Origin: Rhizobium halophilum | Lineage (GTDB): Bacteria; Pseudomonadota; Alphaproteobacteria; Rhizobiales; Rhizobiaceae | Length of the DNA stretch: 64,000 nucleotides | Direction of reading: 5' to 3' | Assembly (NCBI RefSeq): GCF_021648825.1 | Contig: NZ_JAKJHS010000002.1 | Location: forward strand, 579,798-643,797 | Shown here: piece after piece, positions 1 through 10,834 of the stretch | Position numbering within the stretch: the first letter of the stretch is position 1 | Layout of the letters: every line of letters begins with the position of its first letter | Program-made: the position numbers and the translations under genes | Notes under the pieces: model-generated | Seen by the model: only the letters and a program-made list of their open reading frames with translations | Told to the model about the DNA's origin: nothing | Database searches by the model: none

Positions 1-549
1 GAAGATGTTCTTGATCGGCCCCTTCAGCGACTTCGTCTCGGCGTCCCACTCCTGCAGCAGGATGCCGTCAAAGGCTGGGCTCTTGGGCGCGCCGCCGTAG
101 CTTTCGGTGCGGTGGTTCCACTGCATGTTGACGAACCACTTGCGGCCGTCGTCGTCATGAAAGAGCGAGGGGTCGAAGCCGGAGGAGTTCACGTAGATCG
201 GGTCCGACCACTCGCCCTCGATGGTCGGAGAGGTCACGATGTAGTTGTGGGCGTCCTTGAAGTTGCCGTCGTAGCGCTTGACGTCGGTGTACACGAGCCA
301 GAACAGCCCATCGGCATAGGAGAGGCAGGGCGCCCAGATGCCGCAGCTGTCAGGATTGCCGCGCATGTCGAGCTGGCTTGCCCGCTCCAGCGGCCGGCGT
401 ACCAGCGTCCAGTTCACCAGGTCCCGCGAATGATGGATCTGGACGCCCGGATACCATTCGAAGGTGGAGGTGGCGATATAGTAATCCTCCCCGACGCGGC
501 AGATCGACGGGTCGGGGTTGAAGCCCGGCAGGATCGGGTTGCGGATCAT
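1..549 (-). CDS. Glycoside hydrolase family 43 (beta-xylosidase/arabinosidase-like), C-terminus cut off by window edge
   Basis: The first 183 residues are visible; the rest lies beyond base 1. The N-terminus ([21 protein letters not shown]) is the first blade of the GH43 five-bladed propeller, and its Asp is the likely general base. [16 protein letters not shown] and [12 protein letters not shown] are further GH43 blade motifs. No signal peptide is seen, so the enzyme probably acts in the cytoplasm on imported oligosaccharides. It is the last visible gene of the minus-strand sugar operon, 60 bases after the aldo-keto reductase. The ATG at 547-549 is preceded by GGAGAGA. The family call is strong. 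Whether it cuts xylosides, arabinosides or something else cannot be told. Confidence 0.85.
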   Translation of the reverse strand, partial: MIRNPILPGFNPDPSICRVGEDYYIATSTFEWYPGVQIHHSRDLVNWTLVRRPLERASQLDMRGNPDSCGIWAPCLSYADGLFWLVYTDVKRYDGNFKDAHNYIVTSPTIEGEWSDPIYVNSSGFDPSLFHDDDGRKWFVNMQWNHRTESYGGAPKSPAFDGILLQEWDAETKSLKGPIKNIF

Positions 550-609
550 GATGTCTCTCCTCCCATAGGTCGTGCCCGGCCGTTCCCCGCCGGGCACCTT
601 TCGTCAATG

Positions 610-1653
<1,044 letters not shown>

Positions 1654-1717
1654 GACATCCTCCTTGTCCTTGAAATGCGGTACGGGCGCGAACGGCCCGC
1701 ACCGCATACATAGCGGA

Positions 1718-2851
<1,134 letters not shown>

Positions 2852-2876
2852 GTGGGGCTCCGAAAATGCTGGGGTA

Positions 2877-3641
2877 TCAGTAGGTCTTGAAGGCTGCGAT
2901 CGAGCGGGCGATCAGCCGTTCGAGGTCGTTGGGATTGTCGTGTTCGACGACGTAGTGCTTCGTCTTCGTCTTCTCACGCAGCGCCGCCATAAGGCCTTTC
3001 CAGTCGACCGTGCCGTGGCCGACATCGGCCCAGCCGTCCTCGTCGGTGTTCTCACCGGCAGGCGCGATGTCCTTGACATGAACTGCGGTAATGCGGTCGC
3101 CGTAGCGGTCGATCCAGTCCATCGGGTCGGCGCCGCCGCGGATGACCCAGGCGATGTCGGCTTCCCAGGCAAGATCCGGCCCGCCCTCGAGGATCTGCTC
3201 CTGCGCGGTCGTGCCGTCGTCCAGCGTCTTGAACTCGAAGTCGTGATTGTGCCAGCCGAAGGTGTAGCCGGCATCCTTGTAGCGCTTGCCGGCTTCCGAC
3301 AGACGCTTGCCGAAGGCGCGCCAGCCGGCGGCGTCGGTCGGGCGCAGATCGGCGACCAGATGCGGGCAGTAGATCGCCTCCATGCCGAGCGTCTTGGCGA
3401 TCAACAGCGCCTGTTCCGGCTCCTTCTCCAGAAGGTCGAGGCCGAAATGGCCCGTCGGCATGGTCAGCCCGTTTGCATCGAGATCCGCCTTCATCGCCTT
3501 CAGCTGGCCCTCGTCCATGCTGGCATAAAGGGCGCCGTAGCCCTCGACTTCCGCATAGCCGGCCTTGCCGAGTGCAGTCAGCGTATCGGCGAGCGGCGGG
3601 AAATTGCGCGCGCTGTAGAGCTGGAAACCGAGTTTCGTCAT
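2877..3641 (-). CDS. Sugar phosphate isomerase/epimerase (AP-endonuclease-like TIM barrel)
   Basis: The 254-residue protein starts MTKLGFQLYSARNF and has the metal-binding segments expected of xylose-isomerase-like TIM barrels: GWHNHDFEF (about residue 126), WEADIAWVIRGG, VHVKDIAPAGENTDEDGW and VVEHDNPND. The start at 3641 is supported by AGGAGGATGAC immediately upstream. An in-frame extension to 3683 lacks a ribosome site. The gene lies between the GH2 enzyme and the Gfo/Idh oxidoreductase, so the pair probably interconverts an imported sugar. The family call is secure, but the substrate cannot be read from sequence. Confidence 0.87.
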   Translation of the reverse strand: MTKLGFQLYSARNFPPLADTLTALGKAGYAEVEGYGALYASMDEGQLKAMKADLDANGLTMPTGHFGLDLLEKEPEQALLIAKTLGMEAIYCPHLVADLRPTDAAGWRAFGKRLSEAGKRYKDAGYTFGWHNHDFEFKTLDDGTTAQEQILEGGPDLAWEADIAWVIRGGADPMDWIDRYGDRITAVHVKDIAPAGENTDEDGWADVGHGTVDWKGLMAALREKTKTKHYVVEHDNPNDLERLIARSIAAFKTY

Positions 3642-3679
3642 GTCATCCTCCTGGGCCGGTGGCCCTTCTGCTGAAAGGT

Positions 3680-6118
3680 TCAATCTGCCGACTGGCAGGA
3701 ATAGAGGTCGTAGATGCGGAAGACCGGTGAAGCCGCACTCGGCTCCGAAGGGGTGAAGGTGATGCGGCGGCTTTCGCCGGCGGCAAGGTCGAAGGCGTTG
3801 TCGGAATAACGGCCGGGCGTGTCGCTCTCGACCATCACGAAGAGCGCGAGACCGGACGCCTGAACCAGGAGGTTGATCGCGCCGTCTCCGGCCGGTGACA
3901 TGAAGACCTCAAGCCCCGGCGGTGCCAGATCGAGCGCCTTGTAGGTGCCGTGAACATAGTGCCCCCCGCCGCCCATGCCGTTGGTGGCGGTAAAGCTCCA
4001 GAACAGGATCGCATCCGGCGTAAGGTCGGCCGCCGACAGAGTAACCGCCGTCACCGCCGCATCCGGCGAGCAGAGGGCGTCGACGCTTGTAAGGGGCGTA
4101 CGGGTCCCGTCGAGCGAGACCGTCGACAGGTTGATGGTGACGGTGACGTCCTCGATGGTGTCATTGACCAGCGAGACGCGGATGTCCGAGCCATCGTCCG
4201 ATGGAATGGCGGCAACGGCAACCGGCTGGAAGAAGCGCCGGGCAACATAATGCAGGACCTTCCAGCCGCCGCCATAGTCGAGGCTCGACCAGGAGGCGAC
4301 GGGCCAAGTGTCGTTGAGTTGCCAGTAGAGCGTGCCCATGCAATGCGGCTTCAGCGACCGCCAATAGTCGACCGCAGTGCGGATGGCGAGCGCCTGCTGC
4401 ACCTGGCTGAGATAAACGAAGTTGGCGCAGTCCTTCGGGAAGCGGAAGTAGCGGAACATGGTCGCCGCAATCCGCTCGTTGCCACCGGCATTCTTCTGGT
4501 GGTGCTCCATCACCGGAGAGGCGATGTTCAAGTCCTTCGGTTCGGCATAGGTCTGGATCACCGGCAGGGAGGTATAGGACTGGAAGCCGAATTCCGAGCA
4601 AAAGCGCGGGCGGACGGAGCGGTAATTGTCGAAGCTCTTGTTCTCGTGCCAGACCGACCAGTAGTGCATGTCGCCGGAGCCGTCGGCGTGCCAGGCGTCG
4701 CCGTAATCGAGATAGCCGGAAGCCGGGCTGGACGGCCACCAGATCGCTTCGGGTGCAGCCGCTTTCAGCGCCTGCTCGATCGTGCGGTTGAGGCGATCGT
4801 AGGAAACCAGATAGCGGTCACGGTTCTCGATCGACTCCTTGAACCAGGTCAGCGCGCCAACCAGCTCATTGTCGCCGCACCAGAGCACGATCGAGGGATG
4901 CGAGACCAGCCGGCGGACCTGGTAGTCCACCTCCTCCGCAACATCGTCGAGGAAGTCCGGCGTCGAGGGGTAGAGGTTGCAGGCGAACTGGAAGTCCTGC
5001 CAGACCATCAGGCCCAGCCGGTCGCAGAGGTCGTAGAACCAGTCTGCCTCGTAAAAGCCGCCGCCCCAGACGCGGATCATGTTCATGTTGGCATCGACGG
5101 CCGATTGCAGCAGGTCCTGCGTCTTTTCCGGGCTGGTGAGCGAAAAGAGCGCGTCGGCGGGGATCCAGTTGGCGCCGCGGCAGAAGATCTCCCGGCCGTT
5201 GATGCGGAAGGCGAAGCGGCTTCCCGCCTCGTCCGGATCGGTTATCAGCTCGACGGTCCGAAGGCCGATCTGGCGTGTTACCTGATCCTCGGGGATCTCC
5301 ACCGTCAGGCGGTAGAGGTTCTGCTCGCCGCTGCCCGCCGGCCACCAGAGCCGGGGTTCGGCAATCTCGAAGACGTGGTGGATTGTGGTCTCGCCGGCGG
5401 CAATGCCGCAATCCAGCCGAACGCGCTCGCCATCGAGATCGAAATGCACCGGCACGACGCCCGGGTCCACAGCATAGAGCGTCAGCGCCACGTGCAGCTC
5501 AACCTTGCCATCGACTTGTCTCTGGCTGGTGACCACGTGCTCGATCCGCGCCGTTTCGAGCCGGTTCAGCGAGATCTCCCCGTAGAGGCCGAGCGGCGCA
5601 ACGGCGATATTCCAGTCCCAACCGAAATGGCACTGCGGCTTGCGCAGCATGTTGCCGTTTGGGATCGGCGAATTGCCAGGATGGTAGGGAATGTAGAAGG
5701 GCTGGCGCGCCTGCCGCTCCTCCCCCGCCGCGATGCTGGAGTGGAAGTGGATGCGGATCGTGTTGTCGCCCGCCTGCAGCGCGGCCGAAACATCCGGACG
5801 GTAGCGGCGGAAGCAGTTGTCCGCCGAGAGAACCGAAACGTCGTTGATGAAGACGACAGCCACCGTGTCGAGATAGGTGATGTCGAGATACCAGCTCCCG
5901 TCCGGGTCATCGATGACGAACTGCCGCTCGATCATCCATTCCCATTCGGCGACCCACTGGACCTGATCCTCGTTGCGGCCGACATACGGATCCGAGATGA
6001 TCCCGGCCCTTCTCAGCGCCGTATGGACGTCACCGGGTATCGCGATCTCGGTGACGTATGCACCGTCCGCCGACAACAGCCGCCACGTGCTGGAGAGATC
6101 GAGCTTCGACATCGTCAT
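3680..6118 (-). CDS. Glycoside hydrolase family 2, beta-mannosidase-like
   Basis: The 812-residue protein has the GH2 order: jelly-roll (WRLLSADGAYVTEIAIPGDV at the start, then NDVSVLSADNCFRRY), immunoglobulin-like domain, and TIM barrel. The barrel carries NMIRVWGGGFYEADWFYDLC, SIVLWCGDNELVGALTWF with the acid/base Glu after Asn, and RPRFCSEFGFQSYTSLPV with the nucleophile Glu. The WWPxG and WGGG motifs are typical of beta-mannosidases rather than beta-galactosidases. No signal peptide is seen, so it probably acts on imported oligosaccharides. The start at 6118 gives MTMSKLDLS and lies 8 bases after the ATPase stop. A longer in-frame extension would overlap the ATPase gene. Confidence 0.9.
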   Translation of the reverse strand: MTMSKLDLSSTWRLLSADGAYVTEIAIPGDVHTALRRAGIISDPYVGRNEDQVQWVAEWEWMIERQFVIDDPDGSWYLDITYLDTVAVVFINDVSVLSADNCFRRYRPDVSAALQAGDNTIRIHFHSSIAAGEERQARQPFYIPYHPGNSPIPNGNMLRKPQCHFGWDWNIAVAPLGLYGEISLNRLETARIEHVVTSQRQVDGKVELHVALTLYAVDPGVVPVHFDLDGERVRLDCGIAAGETTIHHVFEIAEPRLWWPAGSGEQNLYRLTVEIPEDQVTRQIGLRTVELITDPDEAGSRFAFRINGREIFCRGANWIPADALFSLTSPEKTQDLLQSAVDANMNMIRVWGGGFYEADWFYDLCDRLGLMVWQDFQFACNLYPSTPDFLDDVAEEVDYQVRRLVSHPSIVLWCGDNELVGALTWFKESIENRDRYLVSYDRLNRTIEQALKAAAPEAIWWPSSPASGYLDYGDAWHADGSGDMHYWSVWHENKSFDNYRSVRPRFCSEFGFQSYTSLPVIQTYAEPKDLNIASPVMEHHQKNAGGNERIAATMFRYFRFPKDCANFVYLSQVQQALAIRTAVDYWRSLKPHCMGTLYWQLNDTWPVASWSSLDYGGGWKVLHYVARRFFQPVAVAAIPSDDGSDIRVSLVNDTIEDVTVTINLSTVSLDGTRTPLTSVDALCSPDAAVTAVTLSAADLTPDAILFWSFTATNGMGGGGHYVHGTYKALDLAPPGLEVFMSPAGDGAINLLVQASGLALFVMVESDTPGRYSDNAFDLAAGESRRITFTPSEPSAASPVFRIYDLYSCQSAD

Positions 6119-6126
6119 GACTGCGC

Positions 6127-7215
6127 TCAGATCCGCTCTTCGGTTTCGGCGTCGAAGAGGGACGCGAGCTCCATGTCGAACGACAGCTGCAGCCGGGTGG
6201 CGGGCGCATAACGCCTTGCACCGCCGATCCGGACGGACATGGTGTGGCCGGCGTGTTTCAGCCACAACAGGTTGTCGGCGCCCATCGGCTCTTCCAGATC
6301 GACCACCGCCTCATGTTTCTCGATCCCGGGGACGTCGCTGTCGACGTGGATGTGTTCGGGGCGCAGGCCCAGCACCACCTTTCGTCCTGCGACGAGCGGA
6401 TTGGCAGCCTCGTAGCCATCGAGCGAGAAGGAGACGCCATGGGTCTTGAAGACCGTCTTGCCACCCTCCTCCACCAGTTCGCCGTGCAGGAAGTTCATCG
6501 ACGGGGAACCGATGAAGCCGGCAACGAACAGGTTGACCGGTCGGTTGTAGATCGTCATCGGATCGTCGAGCTGCTGGATGACGCCGCTCTTCATGATTGC
6601 GATCCGGTCCGCCAGTGTCAGCGCCTCGATCTGGTCGTGGGTGACGTAGATCATCGTGTTCTTCAGCGAATGGTGGAGCCGCTTGATCTCGACGCGCAGC
6701 TCCGAGCGCAGCTTGGCGTCGAGGTTGGAAAGCGGCTCATCGAAGAGGAAGACGTCGACATCGCGCACCAGCGCCCGGCCGATCGCCACGCGCTGCCTTT
6801 GCCCGCCTGAAAGCTCAGCCGGCTTGCGCTTCAGGAGCGGTTCGATCTGCAGGATCTCGGACGCCCGCGCGATGCGCCGGTCGATGTCGTCCTTCGGTAC
6901 GCCTGCGACGCGCAGCCCGAAGGACAGGTTCTTTTCCACCGTCATCTGCGGGTAAAGCGCATAGGACTGGAACACCATGCCGATGCCGCGATCCTTGGGT
7001 TCCTCCCACGTGACGTTCTTGCCCTTGATGAAGATCTGCCCGTCCGTCGGCTCCAGCAGGCCCGCAATGCAGTTCAGCAAGGTCGACTTGCCGCAGCCGG
7101 AAGAGCCGAGCAGCACGAGAAACTCGCCATCGCGCACTTCGAGATCCAGATTGCGCAGCACGTTGACGGCGCCGAACGAAAGGGAAAGGTCACGGATGGA
7201 AACGCTGTTGGTCAT
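6127..7215 (-). CDS. Sugar ABC transporter ATP-binding protein (UgpC/MalK type)
   Basis: The 362-residue protein has Walker A GSSGCGKST (about residue 38), a Q-loop (VFQSYALYPQMTV), the signature LSGGQRQRVAIGRAL, Walker B VFLFDEPLSNLD, the H-loop THDQIEALTLADR and a C-terminal TOBE domain. This is the CUT1-family layout, in which one ATPase energises a MalF/MalG-type permease pair. It is encoded directly after the second permease (3-base gap) and before the GH2 gene, so it belongs to the operon's oligosaccharide importer. MalK-type ATPases sometimes serve several importers; nothing here shows that. Confidence 0.95.
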   Translation of the reverse strand: MTNSVSIRDLSLSFGAVNVLRNLDLEVRDGEFLVLLGSSGCGKSTLLNCIAGLLEPTDGQIFIKGKNVTWEEPKDRGIGMVFQSYALYPQMTVEKNLSFGLRVAGVPKDDIDRRIARASEILQIEPLLKRKPAELSGGQRQRVAIGRALVRDVDVFLFDEPLSNLDAKLRSELRVEIKRLHHSLKNTMIYVTHDQIEALTLADRIAIMKSGVIQQLDDPMTIYNRPVNLFVAGFIGSPSMNFLHGELVEEGGKTVFKTHGVSFSLDGYEAANPLVAGRKVVLGLRPEHIHVDSDVPGIEKHEAVVDLEEPMGADNLLWLKHAGHTMSVRIGGARRYAPATRLQLSFDMELASLFDAETEERI

Positions 7216-7218
7216 GAA

Positions 7219-8160
7219 TTACCCCTTCACTGCGCCTGCGGCGATGCCGCGGACGAAAAGCCGGCCGGAAACGAAATAGACGATGAGGGGAATGGCGCCC
7301 GTGAGAAGCGTCGCGGCCATGTTGACATTGTACTCCTTCACGCCCTGGACGGAGTTGACGATATTGTTGAGCTGGACTGTCATCGGATAGGTGTCGGGCC
7401 GGGTGAAGACGACGCCGAACAGGAAGTCGTTCCAGATGCCCGTGACCTGCAGGATCATCGCAACCACGAAGATCGGCAGCGACATCGGCAGCATGATGCG
7501 CAGATAGATCTGCCAGAACCCCGCACCGTCGATGCGGGCCGCCTTGAACAGTTCCACCGGCAGCGAGGCAAAGTAGTTGCGGAAGAGCAGCGTCAGGATC
7601 GGCATGCCAAAAATGGTATGGACGATCACGAGGCCGGTCAGCGTGCCGTAGACGCCAAGCTCGCGCAGCGCGATCACCACCGGATAGATCATCACCTGAT
7701 AAGGGATGAAGGCACCGATGATCAGGATCGAGAAGAAGAGTTCCGAGCCCTTGAAGCGCCAGTTGGCGAGCGAATAGCCGCTGACCGAGGCGACGAAGAT
7801 CGAGACCACCACGGACGGGACGAGGATCTGCACGGAGTTCCAGAAGCCGCGCGAAAGTCCGTCGCAGTTCAACCCGGTGCAGGCCTCCGCCCAGGCTTTC
7901 ACCCAAGGCTCGAAGGTGATCTCCATCGGCGGCGAGAAGATGTTGCCCATACGGATTTCGGGCATGCCCTTCAGCGAGGTCACGACCATCACGTAAAGCG
8001 GCAGCAGGTAGTAAAGGGCGGCGATTGACAGAACGCCATAGAGGATGATGTTGCGGCGCGACAGCACCCGCTTCGGCCGGCGACCGCGAGGGCCGGAGAC
8101 ATCGGCGGCAACCGCATCGAAGCCGGCCCCGGTGGTATTGAGTGTCGAGATGTTAGCCAC
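7219..8160 (-). CDS. Carbohydrate ABC transporter permease (MalG type)
   Basis: The 313-residue inner-membrane protein has about six hydrophobic helices. It has the EAA-loop coupling motif AARIDGAGFWQIYLRIMLP, which contacts the ATPase. The N-terminal tail has a basic patch (RGRRPKRVLSRRN) before the first helix. The GTG start at 8160 overlaps the end of the preceding permease gene by 8 bases, which indicates translational coupling. With that permease, the ATPase and the binding protein it forms a CUT1-type importer. Confidence 0.93.
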   Translation of the reverse strand: MANISTLNTTGAGFDAVAADVSGPRGRRPKRVLSRRNIILYGVLSIAALYYLLPLYVMVVTSLKGMPEIRMGNIFSPPMEITFEPWVKAWAEACTGLNCDGLSRGFWNSVQILVPSVVVSIFVASVSGYSLANWRFKGSELFFSILIIGAFIPYQVMIYPVVIALRELGVYGTLTGLVIVHTIFGMPILTLLFRNYFASLPVELFKAARIDGAGFWQIYLRIMLPMSLPIFVVAMILQVTGIWNDFLFGVVFTRPDTYPMTVQLNNIVNSVQGVKEYNVNMAATLLTGAIPLIVYFVSGRLFVRGIAAGAVKG

Positions 8161-9055
8161 GCTTCTTCCCTCCGAACTCGAGATAGGCCCACGGGATGAT
8201 GATGATTGCGACGGTGAGCAGCATCATGGTGGAGGCGGCGAAACCCTGGCCGAGATTCTGGGCCTGGAACATGTAATCGTAGACGTATTTTGCCGGCACT
8301 TCCGAGGCGTTGCCGGGGCCGCCGCTCGTCTGGGCGACGACGAGGTCATAGACCTTGACGATGCCGCTCGCGATAATCACCAGCGTGGTGATGAAAACAG
8401 GCCGCATCATCGGGATGACGATGAAGAGATAAGTGCGCCACATCGGAATGCCGTCGACCCGCGCGGCCTTCCAGATGTCTTCGTCGATGCCCCTGAGGCC
8501 CGCCAGCATCAGGCACATCACGAGCCCCGTTCCCTGCCACAGGCCGGCGATCAGGATGCCGTAGATGACGATGTCGGGGTTGTAGAGCGGGTCGAACGTG
8601 AAGTTTTCGAAGCCGAGCGAGCGCACGATCCCCTGGATGCCGAACTCCGGATTGAGGATCCACTGCCAGACGAGGCCGGTGACGATGAAGGAGAGCGCGA
8701 AGGGGTAAAGGAAGATCGTCCGGAACGCGTTCTCAAAGCGGATCTTCTGGTCCATCAGCGCCGCCAGCAGAAAGCCGATAACGAGGCTGAAGATCAGCGA
8801 CAGAATGCCGTAGATCGCAAGATTTTGGATCGAGATGATCCAGCGCGACGTGCTCCACAGCCGCTCATACTGGTCGAGCCCGACGAAGGACAGGCGCGGC
8901 AGGAGCTTAGAATTGGTGAAGGAGTAGAGGATGGTCCAGAGCGAGCCTCCGAGGAAGATGCCCATCGCAATCAGGATCATCGGGATGGAGGCAATCTTGG
9001 AATTCAGATTGCGGAATAACTGGTTGGGGCGTTTGGCAGGCGCATGACCTGTCAT
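8153..9055 (-). CDS. Carbohydrate ABC transporter permease (MalF type)
   Basis: The 300-residue inner-membrane protein has six predicted helices and the EAA motif AARVDGIPMWRTYLFIVIP near residue 200. The ATG at 9055 follows GAGGAACCGACA, so it is preferred over an in-frame ATG 21 bases upstream. It is separated from the binding-protein gene by about 140 bases holding two hairpins. That fits the common arrangement in which the binding protein is made in excess of the membrane subunits. Confidence 0.93.
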   Translation of the reverse strand: MTGHAPAKRPNQLFRNLNSKIASIPMILIAMGIFLGGSLWTILYSFTNSKLLPRLSFVGLDQYERLWSTSRWIISIQNLAIYGILSLIFSLVIGFLLAALMDQKIRFENAFRTIFLYPFALSFIVTGLVWQWILNPEFGIQGIVRSLGFENFTFDPLYNPDIVIYGILIAGLWQGTGLVMCLMLAGLRGIDEDIWKAARVDGIPMWRTYLFIVIPMMRPVFITTLVIIASGIVKVYDLVVAQTSGGPGNASEVPAKYVYDYMFQAQNLGQGFAASTMMLLTVAIIIIPWAYLEFGGKKRG

Positions 9056-9093
9056 TGTCGGTTCCTCCTCGAGCACGACTTCGCGCGAACGCA

Positions 9094-9114
9094 GGCACCG
9101 GGTCGGCCGGTGCC
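9094..9114 (-). repeat. Intercistronic hairpin 2 between binding-protein and permease genes
   Basis: Arms GGCACCGG (9094-9101) and CCGGTGCC (9107-9114) pair perfectly around a 5-base loop. It lies just before the permease ribosome site. It may damp translation or stabilise the upstream message. No U-tract follows, so it is unlikely to be a full terminator. Confidence 0.5.
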
Positions 9115-9148
9115 GGCGCGCTTGGCGCAGTAAGCGAAACGTTTACCC

Positions 9149-9175
9149 GGCCGGCACCTTCACGCGGTGCCGACC
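9149..9175 (-). repeat. Intercistronic hairpin 1 after the binding-protein gene
   Basis: Arms GGCCGGCACC (9149-9158) and GGTGCCGACC (9166-9175) pair over 10 bases with one G-U wobble and a 7-base loop. It starts 18 bases after the binding-protein stop codon. In binding-protein operons such hairpins usually protect the upstream message from 3' exonucleases and so raise its abundance over the permease part. That role is inferred. Confidence 0.55.
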
Positions 9176-9192
9176 GGGGCGGTCGCTTGGGA

Positions 9193-10428
9193 TCAGTCAG
9201 CCGAGGAAATGATGTCGGCGAAGCGCTTCTGGGCGTCTTCCGGGCTCAGCGAGGTGCTGGAGAAGAACTCGGTCATGAGATCCTCCTTCTGCTTCTGGCT
9301 GTCGGCGGAGAGTGCCTGGTCGGTGCTGGTCAGCGCGTTGCCCTTGGCAACGATGTCGAGGCCCTTCTTCATGCAGTCGTTGACCGAGGTCAGATCGACG
9401 TCACCGCGAACCGGGAGCGACCCCTTCTTCAGGTTGAACGCGACCTGCGTCTTCGGATCGAGCATGGTCTGCGCCAACACGTCCTGCGCCTTCGACTTCT
9501 CTTCGTCGTCGAGGACGGGGAAGTAGAACGCGTCACCGCCGGTGGCGATATAGGGGCTTATGCCGAGGCCGGGCAGGCAGCTGTAGTCCTCGCCGGCAAC
9601 CTGACCGGCGATCTGGAACTCGCCCTGCGCCCAGTCGCCCATCACCTGACCGCCGGCCTTGCCGGTGATCACAAGATTGGTCGCCTGGTTCCAGTCCTGC
9701 ACATTGCTGCCGGCAGCCATTTCGCGGGCCTGGGCGGCGGCTTCGAAGACCTTCGCCATTTCTGAGCCAGCTGCGACGTCAGCGTCCTTGTCGACGTAGA
9801 CGGCCTCATAGACCTCCTTGCCGCCGAGGGCGAGAACGAGCGTGTCGAAGAGGCCACCGGACTGCCAGGCCTGACCACCGAGCGCCAGCGGCTGAATGCC
9901 GGCTTCGCGTAGCTTCGGCGCCGCAGCGACGAATTCATGCCAGTCCTTCGGCACCGGAACGCCGGCCTGTTCAAAGGCGGCGTTGGACAGCCACAGCCAT
10001 TGCCAGGAGTGGATATTGATTGGCACGCAATATATCTTGCCATCCAGCGTGCAGCTATCGAGCAGGCTTGCGGGCTTGATGACGTCCTTCCAATTGCCTT
10101 CCTCTGCAACTGCAGTGAGGTCGCGCATCAGGCCTGCTTCCACGAGCTCCTGCGCCTGGCGGCCGTGGTTGAACTGGGTAGCACCCATTGGATCGCCGCC
10201 GGTGATGCGACTGATCATGATCGGGCGAGCCGTGCTGCCAGCACCCGCGATAGCGCCGTCGATCCACTTGTTTCCGGTTGCGTTGAATGCCTTGGCGAGC
10301 TCGGCAACGGCCGCAGCCTCACCACCGGACGTCCACCAATGCGTCACTTCGAGATCAGTCGCCTTGGCAACACCCATAGGCAACACGATCGTAGCCGCGA
10401 ATGCGGCTGTCAGTGCACGAATATTCAT
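9193..10428 (-). CDS. Sugar ABC transporter substrate-binding protein
   Basis: The 411-residue protein has a signal peptide (residues 1-23, cleavage after GVAKA) followed by the family-1 solute-binding start TDLEVTHWWTSGGEAAAV. Internal motifs NGRQAQELVEAGLMRDL-like and GQVMGDWAQGEF are typical of CUT1 oligosaccharide-binding proteins that face the periplasm. It is the first gene of the operon. Its ATG is preceded by GGGAGGAGACT, and a candidate operator sits only 15 bases upstream of the start. From memory, the syntenic S. meliloti transporter has been linked to cellobiose or gentiobiose; here beta-linked oligosaccharides are only a reasonable guess. Confidence 0.93.
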   Translation of the reverse strand: MNIRALTAAFAATIVLPMGVAKATDLEVTHWWTSGGEAAAVAELAKAFNATGNKWIDGAIAGAGSTARPIMISRITGGDPMGATQFNHGRQAQELVEAGLMRDLTAVAEEGNWKDVIKPASLLDSCTLDGKIYCVPINIHSWQWLWLSNAAFEQAGVPVPKDWHEFVAAAPKLREAGIQPLALGGQAWQSGGLFDTLVLALGGKEVYEAVYVDKDADVAAGSEMAKVFEAAAQAREMAAGSNVQDWNQATNLVITGKAGGQVMGDWAQGEFQIAGQVAGEDYSCLPGLGISPYIATGGDAFYFPVLDDEEKSKAQDVLAQTMLDPKTQVAFNLKKGSLPVRGDVDLTSVNDCMKKGLDIVAKGNALTSTDQALSADSQKQKEDLMTEFFSSTSLSPEDAQKRFADIISSAD

Positions 10429-10443
10429 GAGTCTCCTCCCTCA

Positions 10444-10457
10444 CTGAAACGATGCAG
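10444..10457. promoter_or_regulatory. Candidate LacI-family operator, sugar operon side
   Basis: CTGAAACGATGCAG is an imperfect palindrome with a central CG, the usual LacI-family operator shape. It lies 15 bases upstream of the binding-protein start, where a bound repressor would block the promoter or leader. A near-identical inverted copy is at 10722-10735 and a third candidate is upstream of gnd. Confidence 0.6.
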
Positions 10458-10721
10458 GAAAAAGCTATGTCAAAGATTTCAGCTAGGCAACAGGGACAGG
10501 CGCAAAAACTTCGCGATACCGACGATTACAACTTCTAATTTCGGCGAGGACGAGCACGTGCACTGGAAGCGTGGCGCGCAAAAGCCCAGAATCTTTCAAT
10601 GTTTTTCGTCGGCGAGCTCATCATTTGCTTCGCATCCGCAAAAAATCTTCCGCACCTGCGTGGTACAACCAGAAGAAGCACAGCCGCCCCCTGCCCTCGA
10701 AAATTCTGCTCGACATTTCGC

Positions 10722-10735
10722 CTGTATCGTTTCAG
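10722..10735. promoter_or_regulatory. Candidate LacI-family operator, regulator side
   Basis: CTGTATCGTTTCAG is the reverse complement of the element at 10444-10457 with one difference. It lies about 100 bases upstream of the regulator start, which suggests autoregulation and possibly looping between the two sites, 278 bases apart. Confidence 0.6.
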
Positions 10736-10834
10736 TTTGTATTCTCGCGATGCCGATCAGTTGAGGAGGCATCCGTTTTCAGGGACGCCATAAACTTCTA
10801 TAGCTGGCGCAGCTGAATCGGGTGGCGGCAGGGA

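Larger units (their letters stand above)
10429..10834. promoter_or_regulatory. Divergent control region between sugar operon and LacI-type regulator
   Basis: This 406-base AT-richer gap separates the minus-strand sugar operon from the plus-strand regulator. It holds two copies of a 14-base element in opposite orientation, near each end (listed separately). No open frame here looks real. Promoters for both directions must lie here, but I cannot place a convincing -35/-10 pair. Confidence 0.6.

Noticed and set aside
3950..6211. A 753-codon plus-strand open frame opposite the GH2 gene
   Set aside because: The minus-strand GH2 enzyme has full motifs and a sensible start. The mirror frame has an Arg/Ala/Val-biased composition and no domain.
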